Source: Eutypella sp. D-1 (taxonomy: Eukaryota > Ascomycota > Sordariomycetes > Xylariales > Diatrypaceae). Taken from it: a stretch of DNA of 64,000 bases. The notes beneath the pieces are model-generated. The model searched no databases and had not been told where the DNA came from. It saw nothing but the letters and a program-made list of their open reading frames with translations. This document shows, in pieces, positions 13,401 to 22,331 of the stretch. Both the position numbers and the translations under genes were made by a program. The stretch lies in NCBI GenBank assembly GCA_023313575.1, contig JAJTTP010000008.1:1178001-1242000 (forward strand), read 5' to 3'. The stretch's first letter is position 1, and each line of letters opens with the position of its first letter.

Positions 13401-13438
13401 TTGTTGTGAGGCGCTTCGGCCTCGACGTTGGGAGCCAT
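10424..13438 (-). CDS. GMP synthase (glutamine-hydrolysing), intron-saturated divergent copy
   Basis: Converts XMP, ATP and glutamine to GMP. Twenty-two exons join in phase to 542 residues: 13438–13394, 13230–13207, 13071–12948, 12895–12863, 12812–12773, 12714–12706, 12652–12588, 12535–12411, 12362–12290, 12226–12198, 12141–11754, 11695–11664, 11610–11534, 11485–11442, 11351–11323, 11268–11254, 11196–11185, 11124–11083, 11020–10847, 10789–10637, 10566–10508, 10460–10424. Introns are all GT–AG. The order is a class I glutamine amidotransferase (nucleophile Cys in GICYG, split by an intron; His/Glu in VQFHPE), an ATP-pyrophosphatase domain (P-loop SGGVDST, IDNG), then the dimerisation/XMP domain ([15 protein letters not shown]-terminal KPPGTIELE). 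Full length for the family, no stops. Three near-invariant spots differ: GSQT for GSQY, MSHFD for MSHGD, IELE for IEWE. This fits a diverged paralogue rather than a pseudogene. A repeat lies 83 bp upstream of the start. Confidence 0.92.
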
Positions 13439-13520
13439 TGTGATAGTGGTTCCGGCGGCGTACCGAGAGTATTAGCGGTGTTCGCAAAGTTGATCTTATA
13501 CAGAAAAACTGGTAGGAATG

Positions 13521-13690
13521 ATGCCCTCGCTTTATGAAGGGACGTAGTACCGGAGTAAAACGGAGTCACTATATAGATTTTTTTTGGCCCAACTTTTCTC
13601 TAGACGCGGGACCAATATGTCCCAGATAAGGAAGTAACTCAACGGGTAGCACACATGCGCTGTAAACGATTGCTAGCTATATGAAGCTAG
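13521..13690. mobile_element. Dispersed repeat copy (transposon end) upstream of GMP synthase
   Basis: From ATGCCCT at 13521 the sequence aligns with 63512 onward. Shared blocks are AAGG.ACG.AGTACCGGA, then TAAAAC, then TATAT.GATTTTTTT, then GGACC.ATAT. The 63.5-kb copy differs mostly by G-to-A and C-to-T changes. The element's class is unknown: no terminal repeats or coding frame are visible here. Downstream (13860–13980) lies a degenerate GGCTGC-type simple repeat. The copy sits between the divergent starts of the GMP synthase and ankyrin/CorA-like genes and so may supply promoter sequence to either. Confidence 0.6.
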
Positions 13691-14053
13691 TGCAACATGT
13701 CAGCGCAATCTATCAAACCTACTTTGCGGAGGGGTAGCCGTTTGATATAACTAGTTACACAGACAAAACGAAAAATTAATAGGTTTGCCCTATTAGCCTG
13801 CAAGTTTGTACCCCTGCAAAAAAAGAGCCAAATTATCTACTAAATACATATACTCGACATGCAATATATGGATAATATTCTGGGCCGCCAGGGCTGCTCC
13901 GAAGGCTGCCGGGCTGCTAAGGCTGCTATGCTACTCTGCTACTTGGAAGGCTGCCGCGTAGCTGCCGGCTACTAGCGCAGAACTAGATTACAGCATCTAA
14001 ACTAACCGCAGAGCTAAAAACAAAAAGTTAGGAAACCCAATTTGAACTTTCGT

Positions 14054-17000
14054 ATGGATCTCATCGCCCCTACTTCAAATTCGGAGGAAGAAACTATCCT
14101 GGAAGCTGCGCAAGATGGACAAGCGGGCCTCGTCAAAAGCCAGCTTGAGAGAAACCCCAGCCTGATATGGGCAAGAAAGCTTGGGTCCGGGGAGACCCTC
14201 CTGCACCTGGCTCTCGCCAACGGCCACGACGAACTGGTAAAGGTGTTGCTTCAAAAAGGGGCCAATCCTGAGGTAGCCAATCATTCTGGCTGGAAACCGT
14301 TGGCGATCGCCGCGAAGGGCGGGCCGACATTGTTACCCGGCGCCGAGCTCTTACTCCAGTACGGTGCCAACGTCGACGCTGTCAACGTTCAACTGAAGCA
14401 ATCTGCGCTCCATTTGTGCGCTGCTGGGGGTTTCAGTGATTTGGCGCAGATACTACTTCACTCAGGCGCGAAAGTCGATTTGCGAGATGTCAATGGAGAG
14501 ACGCCACTGTTCAAGGCGGTTGCAGAGCGAAAAACTGACATGGTCAAGCTATTGCTTAAGTACGGAGCAGCCAGGAATGTGAGGTCAAGCCGTGGAGTGA
14601 CGCTGGAGAGTCTTGCGAGCGATAACGCGGACATTCTGCGTCTACTGAGGTCTGCACAGGTCCTCCGCGGGCCTAGGGTCTCCAAGCAACTGCGGCGAGC
14701 CACGACAAGAACCCAGACCCTGGTCGCGCGGAATCCAGCTCCGTTGGACGACCAGAATAAAATGGTTGCTTGTCGCGCGTTCCAGGCAACTATCGTTGAT
14801 TTCTATGTTGGTGAATCGGAGGAGAGGATTGAGAAAACGGTACCCATTTACGACGTTTTGTACGGCCAAGGAGCTGAGGGCATCATGAGAGATGCCCGCG
14901 CCGGGGAAAAAGAGGACAAGCCCTCTTTTCGGTGGTATCATCTGCCCGCCAATAACGTGAGGGGATATGAAACAAGGTTTCGTGTAGGTAATTTACTAAT
15001 TGACTAGATAGATCGAGTGGGTTGAGACTCTAGTACGAAGACATTTTGCCGAGCGCACTCCGCGCACGGGTCAATATACGGAAGCTCTTGCTGCCGATCT
15101 CGGAATGCGGCGCACACAGAATGACCACCACCTCATGTTCACTTCGAAAGGCTCTTTCATTCGGCCATTCTGCCGAAAGGTCAGGGTATGTTTGGACTTA
15201 TGACTCAATCGCGAGATAAAGGCCATGACGGGACTGATCAGCAGGCTATGAAGTCGGGACCGGAGGAAACTAGTACGGGAGTTGGTCGATATATTGGAGC
15301 ATTTGTGAGACTCCATTATGCAAGCTTCTTCGTGCATCCATTAACGTTAAGCTCAGCTACCTTACCTGCATTTCGAAATTCAAAGAGACTTCAAAGTTAT
15401 GTCTAAGGCTGTTGATATGGCGATCGAGGAGTGGGCCTCTCATCCATTACCAGTGCGTAATCGTGTCCCGGATAATGACGGCGGGGAACGGCGATCAGGT
15501 TCTGGTGGCTCCGAGAACCACAGTGGTCGGAGTCATTCGGTGGACGAGCATGGCGAGGCGAACACGGACCAAGGAACTGTTTTGTCTCCCGGAATGCTTC
15601 ATAAGATTCTTATTCAGGGGTATCTAAAACCTGGGACTAGTGGAGAAGTACCACCGCTGCAAATCCGGCGCACACTCGACCACTACTTTTACAGTCACCT
15701 TGCCAGCACTTCTAGAAGAGACCATGATCAAGTGATCCAGAGGTACACGGCCGAATTCATTGACGTGGATCCAAAGATGTTCATGGTCGACCAGCTCTGG
15801 CTATGGGTACTGGATGACGGTAACGACGCTCAAACCCAATAGGCGGTATGCACACTAACATCAGTTCTAGACACCGTCATTAGCTGCTGTCCAATGCGAT
15901 GGGATTCATGGGCCACTGGCCAGACTAATCCGGTGTCGAACAACCACTCTGGCCCAGATGGTCCGAGGACATGGAATGACTTCGTGGTTCGGGAGAATGA
16001 CCCGCTCAACATCCATCAATGCATCACACAGCACTTGACAAGGGTCAGACGAGAGTCCATCACTAATGTTGAGGATCTGTGCCGCCTTATAGCGTCCACG
16101 TGCATCAATGTGTTTGACCACTATGAAATCCCCGATGAGTTTCACTTTTTTGACTTTGTCGAGCATGCCATTGGCCAGGTGGTACGTTCTCAATGATTTC
16201 GTCTGCTCATTCACACATAACATACCTAATATAGCCGTAGATGGACAAGACAGCCGAGCGTTTTCAGGAGTTTCGCGTACTCTTGGATGCGTCCGCTGCA
16301 AGCAACGAGCTCTTATCCGCAATGAGTATTCGAATCGAGCTAGAGACGAAGTTATTGGGCGAAGCTGAAGATATAAGAGACGAGCTTAGCATAATGAAAT
16401 TAGTGCTTCAAGATCAGCAGGTCGTGGCTGAACAGTTAGACAGCCTGCTCGGTAATTCAGGCCCTTTAGATGATGTAGACACCACTACCGCTGGAGGCAA
16501 AGGCTATGCTCTCAAGGGCAATGTGGTGCTTAAGAACCACCTCGCTCGTATTGAGCGAATGGAGACTTTGACAAAAAGATCTATTCAGTCGGTGCGTAGA
16601 ACCTTTCTATGCACTAGATCGATGCTGCTAACTAGGCCAAGATTCGCTCACTCCTCAAACTAAAACAACAGCATGCCAACTTATCCGAGGCACACTCTGC
16701 ACGTAGGCAAGCAGAGTATACATCACGCCAGACGCATGTTGCTGCATCTTATAACAAGAAGGTTGCCGACCAGCTCGATCTAGCCCGACGACAGGCTGAA
16801 GAAACAGCGAGACAGGGCAACGTAATTATGCTCTTCACCGTGGTTACGGTGATTTTTGTAAGTCTGTCTTAGGCCCTTAGGAGAATCACAATTTAGGAAG
16901 GGCCTGACCGGTCGATAAGCTTCCATTGTCGTTCATGACTTCGTTCTTCACCATTGAGCTCGATGAATTTCCATACAATAACGATGGGAAGATGCCTCTC

Positions 17001-17363
17001 CCTACCGTCGTAGCGATAATCTGTAAGATATCCATCCGTCGATCGCCCGACATCCTGGTGCCGATGTTACTGACAGGGGCAATAGTGTCGGTATCAGCAG
17101 GCGTGTCCATTCCTTTCGTACTCATTGCCTTTAACCTGGAAGCTGTCAATAGGTGGACCAGTCTAATAATCGCATGGGCGAAAAGAGAACGCTTCGCAAT
17201 GTTTGTTACGGCTTTGATCATTCTCATCCTTGTTATTGCCCTCGCAATCATTCTGTCGCAACCCCTCGAGTCCGGTATCAAGGCAGGCGTAGGTATAGGA
17301 CTCGGCCTACTGACTGCCATAGCCATAGCCTCACTGTTCATATCTCACTGGGTCCGGTCGTAG
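14054..17363 (+). CDS. Ankyrin-repeat / CorA-like divalent-cation channel domain protein
   Basis: Seven exons (14054–14956, 15012–15185, 15357–15819, 15871–16181, 16241–16591, 16636–16857, 16920–17363) give about 955 residues. The start MDLIAPTSN at 14054 is the first ATG. Residues 12–200 hold five or so ankyrin repeats (GETLLHLALANGHDELVKVL, GETPLFKAVAERKTDMVKLL). The middle and C-terminus match fungal CorA-like proteins: RWYHLPANN-IEWVE, LPYLHFE, VDQLWLWVLDDDTVISCCP, then a coiled stretch and the membrane entry VIFLPLSFMTSFF. At least three more hydrophobic segments follow. CorA proteins move Mg2+ or related ions. The GMN-type selectivity motif of true CorA is not seen at the expected loop, so transport is inferred, not shown. 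The exon 2 donor could be six bases earlier (15179), also in phase. The stop lies about 80 bp from the convergent Fig1-like stop. Confidence 0.85.
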
Positions 17364-17442
17364 GGTTAGGAATGAAGAGGTTACGGGCTATCACCATGTC
17401 TAAAAGTCGTGCGCTACCATTTTATCCTATAAAGAATTTCCA

Positions 17443-18778
17443 TCAGGCCTCCTCAATTACTGTCTCTGCGTGTCCTGGATGCATTCGGTCGTCTCGATGA
17501 ACCCACGTAGCAGTGTTACGCTGCCTAACAGTCATCTCGGGATCCCCGCCCTGGCCCGCCAGGTAGAGTAACCACGCGAGGTTCGGCAATACCTGCGGCT
17601 GATGCCATGCTGGCTGCGGTGGCTGCTCTGCCATGTCAATGTTCGCTTCAGCATCCTCCTCCGCGTTGACGGTACCTGTTCCCGACGACGAAGAATGAGC
17701 CAGGGATTCCTGCGACCTCAAGCCACTCGGTCTCCATCGCCCTTCGACAATCAAAGTTATCGCGCCACAAGTCGCCAGAGCGAAGATGACCCAGGCAATC
17801 GCGACCGCCTCGGGACCAGTGCGACATACAACTGCATCGAATGCCAGGACACCGGCCATTGACGTGTAGATAGCCCCGGACATATGTTGCCAGAGCGCCG
17901 CGGTGAAGGCGGCGAATATCACCAGTGTCGTCATGAAGCCCGACAAGAATGTGGGGCCAAGAAAGTATAAAGGCTGGCGAAGAAATCGGCTCAGGCGTTC
18001 GAGCCAAGAGACCTTGAATACATCAGAAATAGAAGTAGGATACAAGATGCCAACGATGAGATTCAAGAAGGCAGCGGCGACAGTTATAAATCTACAGATG
18101 GTCATATCAGATAAGTGGTCGCAAAGGTCAAAACGAAAGACGTACAAGAAGATTGACGTGACGGCTTCTGTCCGAAACTGATTTGCAGCCCAGATCAGGT
18201 TGAGATGGTCAGTTTGGTTGGCATCACGCAGAGCCTGTACCAGGTTAGGCGGACGAGTATCACAGATCCACACATCGAAGCTAGTCCTTGCGCATAGCCC
18301 GAGGTAACCAACCCGGGTCTCACGAAGACTGGTTGCGTCGCTAGGTGCACTAAATGCACCGGACAAGGTCCCGTTGTCTTCAGGAGCTGGCGCTGGGGGG
18401 GAAACATGCGGGTAAGAGAGTGACACGATGTAGATATTGCCCAGCGAGCCGGTAGTAGAGCCTGACATTAACAGGGCTTGCTCGATACCTCATTCAGATC
18501 AGATACAACGATTACCACCTAAGAAGAGGATACCGCGGTCTGCAAGTACTCATTGAGTCTTTGCGATGAAAGCCATTCAATGACTGACCTGATAGGAAAA
18601 CAACCACTGCGAATAGAAACGATCGTAGATGCTTGTAAGACCGGCGTTGACTGGGGCTTGGAGCCCCCCCTAGCTCCTCATGAACCGTTGATTCCCGCAA
18701 CTCTGACGACTGCGAAGATCGTTGCCTAGAGTCCCTTCCTTCATGGCCATGATCTCGCCTCGTCGTTGACGATGACAT
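17443..18778 (-). CDS. Fig1-like four-pass membrane protein (copy A)
   Basis: Three exons (18778–18589, 18476–18146, 18091–17443) give 389 residues. The N-terminal 50 residues are Ser/Arg-rich and cytosolic. A first membrane segment follows (FLFAVVVFLSALLMSG). The extracellular loop carries the Fig1 pattern: YIVSLSY, RVGYLGLCA about 40 residues on, W-x-C, then DHLNLIWAANQFRTEAVTSIF. Three further membrane segments (FITVAAAFLNLIVGIL; YFLGPTFLSGFMTTLVIF; AIAWVIFALATCGAITLIV) precede a long acidic, Gln/Pro-rich tail. Fig1 proteins promote Ca2+ influx and membrane fusion in mating and polarised growth. The usual Gly-Cys after the first segment is Gly-Ser here. It shares exon phase and layout with the divergent copy B, 604 bp away. 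Confidence 0.85.
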
Positions 18779-19382
18779 CGCCTTAGCGGCCGGTCTATGA
18801 CCGGAGCTATGCTATCGTTCGAAGGGCGTGGAATAAGAATGACAACAAGAGCTTAAGAGTTGAATTTATTGCGCCGTACTCCGTACTGAAGTGCCATCGA
18901 ACGGAGCAGCCCAATATCGCATGTAGGTATCTCCTTGAAGCATTCTACCCAAGTACCTGGAAAGCATTAAGTGCTTACATTCCCGGGTTTAGGTAGGCAT
19001 AGTAATCGCGCTAAGCCCAAAAATAAACAACCCGGAAAAATAACAATCCGTTACAATCCCCATACAAAAGATACATCAGTCTCCCTGGTCAAAGTCAAGG
19101 AACCCCCTCTTAATGGAGTCGGGTAAATATAAACTCTCCCTACATATACTCTATATCCAGCTTACAGGACCCAATTCGGGACCCATGCAGTTCACTTCCA
19201 TTTAATAGTTGTTTTGAACCTGCCATCTTAACTGCCAGCGCAGCGTTGGTGGGCTTCGCTGCTACCGCGTCACAGAATCCTACGCTCAGGCTCATCCAAT
19301 GCTTGTTTGATTGCAACCTCCTAGCGCATAACTTTTGCGGTCCTGACTTCTCGCCCGGGTATACCTGGAGCTTACAGCAACT
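18779..19382. promoter_or_regulatory. Shared bidirectional promoter of the two Fig1-like genes
   Basis: 604 bp separate the two divergent start codons. A TATA-like stretch, GTAAATATAAA, lies near 19122–19132, about 250 bp upstream of copy B. Near 18866–18880 is the repeated word TACTCCGTAC, seen elsewhere in the window. The right third (19201–19425) also contains an open frame with signal-peptide character, described in the findings. Co-regulation of the pair is inferred from the arrangement only. Confidence 0.45.
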
Positions 19383-20457
19383 ATGCAGTCCCATGATTCT
19401 CGTCGGCAGACAGGCCCTCCGGTAGACTCTGACAGTCCCGCGGGCACGTCATCCCCGACACGAGAGTCAGGAACCAGCTCGAGTAGGACTGTAACACGGA
19501 CTGGGTGGCGTAGATTCGTCCCGACTATCGGTTATCATCACGTCTTGATGATGACAGCCTGCATCACTGTTGTATTTTTGTGTGAGTATGCCCTTCACTC
19601 TAATTGGGCCCTGAAGCTGACCCGCAGGAACAATTCCTCTCAGCTTTGGTCCTAGCGGGTTGCGCAGCTACTGGAACAGCACAAAACCTACATATAGCAT
19701 CTTTCATACCCTTGAACCCCCCTCCGCCCCCGCTTCGAAGTGAGATGATGATGGATGGCAAGCTCGCATACACGATGTTTGATATGGTGGTAGAGTCCAC
19801 GGCAGACGGCGTTATTCGTATCGAAGAAGTTCGTGTCGGGTACTTCTCCACCTGTGCGAGGCTCCAGCCAGGAGGTTGGCATTGCGGGATCACGACGGCT
19901 GAAGCACAAGTCTTCGCCGAGGTGCCTGATCCGCTTGGGCTAGTTGATGTAGCCCACCGGTTTCGCACGGAAGTGATTAACCCTGGCCTGATGTAGGTTT
20001 CTTTTTCTATTTTTTCTCTTAAACCCCAATATTATCGTATGCGATACAAACATTTTAGTAATGGGATCGTAGCATACTTTGCATTGTTCTCAATTTGCTC
20101 TTCATTCCACTCTTATCCAAGTTTCATGGCTGGAAAGAGGACGACACCAACGATGGGAATCCATACAGGGCAATGGAGTCATTTCCTGCTTGGCGAACTT
20201 ACCGATTAGCTCTGTTGTGCAGTTTGTCCTGTAGTCTTGGGCTGTATATCGCTGCCGCATGGCAACATATCGCCCTAGCTACAGCGGCAGCATCGATCGA
20301 GACACTAAGGTACGAAATAGTCCAGGTAGGCACTGGTAGTGCTGTTGCTGCACTGATGTGGAATAGTGTCTTTCTCTCACTTACTTGCACCACGGGCATG
20401 TGTCTGATACGTTTATCCATTCACGTGCTATCACAACTACCAAGCACGGAGATCTAG
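19383..20457 (+). CDS. Fig1-like four-pass membrane protein (copy B)
   Basis: Three exons (19383–19581, 19644–19992, 20073–20457) give 310 residues. The cytosolic head is Ser/Thr/Arg-rich. The first membrane segment VLMMTACITVVFLSLVLAGC ends in the Fig1 Gly-Cys that copy A lacks. The loop has RVGYFSTCA, W-H-C-G and DPLGLVDVAHRFRTEVINPG, all in Fig1 order. The next membrane segments are IILCIVLNLLFIPLLSKF, LALLCSLSCSLGLYIAAAW and VAALMWNSVFLSLTCTTGMC. It is shorter than copy A by its C-terminal tail. The third exon acceptor was chosen at 20072 because the nearer AG (TTTTAG) gives the wrong frame for the second membrane segment. Divergent from copy A; likely a duplication pair. Confidence 0.82.
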
Positions 20458-20705
20458 ATAGGGAATGACCACAAAGCAGCGAGGGAAGCCGGTATACTAT
20501 ATGTCAAAAGGCTGTTTTCTATAGCAAGTATTGCTGGTTAAGGATCACTGCGATCATGTTATAGCTTAGTGGCCTTTGAGCTGGCTACAATATTGGGAGA
20601 TTAGCATGGATAACAGGTTGTGTATAAGACAAATATTGTTCAGGCCTACATATCGCTTGACTTCACACGAACAGACAACCATCGAAACCCGTGCAGGAAC
20701 CAGGC

Positions 20706-22331
20706 TTAATGAGCCGGTTGCAAGCCTCGGAGTGAGATACTCGCCCTAACACTCGCACCATAGCCAACCTCAAAGCTCTCCTCTTTGACTAAACCGGGGG
20801 ATTGGAGGACGTCCTCGAAAGGGACCTCAACCGACCCGGTCTCGTCGTTCTTGTTTAGCAGCGCAATCCTGAAGCTTCCGGGGTCGGCGAGCAAGTCCGC
20901 CGTCACCGGGATTCTGAAGGCCTGGTCGAAAGAAGGGTTGAAGATATCCGTCCCTGGGCTATAGGATTTGGCCGCGGTGCGGAACTCCTTGCCTCCCCAC
21001 GTCACCTTGATACTGGGGTTCAGCTCATCGCGCTGGCCCGGAAGCCCGAGTGCGCTGGCGATAAGCACCGTGGCCAGGCCGACAATCTGGCCTTCATTTT
21101 CACTCTGGGTGGATGTGATCGCACCCGCGTCGTCGACAAAGTGGTGGAACCTAGCGTGTACGGTAACCCTGGCGCCGGTGGGCTCGCCCTTGTGGGTGAG
21201 CTCCAACTCCCGTGAGCCGCCGCCGAGCAAGATGTCTTTGACAGTGATCATAGCGATGCCAATGTCGTCATCATCGCCGAGGTCGTCGTCCTGGACATCG
21301 ATGAAAATCCTCTGCTCGTAGTCCGCAACGAGGAAGTCGTGGGTCTCATTCCACTCTGGATCTGTATCATTCTTCCGGACCGAGGTGCGCCACTCTTCGT
21401 CGGCACCGACGTTGACCTTGCAGTAGCAGTCGGGAACATCCTTGACGATCTTAGCCAACAGCCTCTTGGCACCAGTCTTCTCTGGACAGCTAATGCCGGT
21501 GGCCCTCTCAACAGTCAGGCGCAAGGCGCCAAGGTGAGGTAGGTATGTCTTGAAGTAGTCGTTGTTGCTGTCGAGCTTGACGAGGTAACGGTTGGGGAGA
21601 ACGGCCATGGAGGAGATGATGTTAATGATGACCTTACGGACGGCCTTATCCACCAGGGCCCAATCTGCCACTTCCGCCGCGTTGGTGAAGTCGAGCTTGA
21701 GCTCTGGGGGGTTGATGAAAGCGACCTGCGCAGCCCCAATCTGATTTCCAAGTTTTAATACAAATCAGGCGAGAACGGACTGGGAAAGGCACCTACCAGA
21801 GGAATCACATTCGTCAAGGGAGCAAGCAAAACGGACAATCTACCCTTCAGGTGCACATGCTCGATTCCCTACCATCCAGTTTAGCAATGCACAAATAAAA
21901 CATCAAGTCTTCTTGGCAAGATCTTACCAGCTTGGGGACTATCTTGCCCTCCAACTCAATGTCACTCCGTCCCTCCCATATTATGTTCATGTCAAGCTTG
22001 ATGCCGCCATTGTCGACCTTGTGGACATCCACCTCAGACACTCGGATGGGAACATGTCCAAGATCGATCTTGACAAACCTGAGCGTGGACAGAGGACCCG
22101 GGAGTGTCGATGCGAAGATGGGCTCGACGATATCTTTCACCATCCTGCAGCCAGCAACGTTGATGTTGGGCCATAGCTGCTCGATGATGTCGTTAAGGAA
22201 TCCTACTCAAGTATCAGCTGCAGTGTAATTCTATGGTGGTGGTGCAACAGCGCTCTCGTGAGTAAGGAAGTTGTCCCACCTGCAGATTCAGTGCCTCCAG
22301 AGGCGGTCAACCTTTCGACGAGATCTGCCAT
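20706..22331 (-). CDS. SMP + C2 domain protein (tricalbin/extended-synaptotagmin-like)
   Basis: Four exons (22331–22280, 22202–21928, 21868–21797, 21740–20706) give 477 residues. From about residue 18 runs an SMP lipid-binding domain: FLNDIIEQLWPNINVAGCRM, then ASTLPGPL and the typical KIDLGHVPIRV. A first C2 domain follows (GALRLTVERATG, DPEWNETHDF, with acidic loops DVQDDDLGDDDD). A second C2-like unit comes after it (GLATVLIASALGLP, NPSFDQAFRI). Family members tether ER to plasma membrane and shuttle glycerolipids, often under Ca2+ control. Unlike tricalbins there is no N-terminal hairpin or membrane segment; the protein begins almost directly with the SMP domain. Its 3' end faces that of copy B of the Fig1-like pair, with about 250 bp between stops. 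Confidence 0.82.

Noticed and set aside
10424..13438. GMP synthase first looked like a frameshifted pseudogene, since conserved blocks lie in many short frames
   Set aside because: Every gap has GT–AG ends, all 21 joins restore phase, no stop remains and the total length matches the family, so a real multi-exon gene is the better reading.
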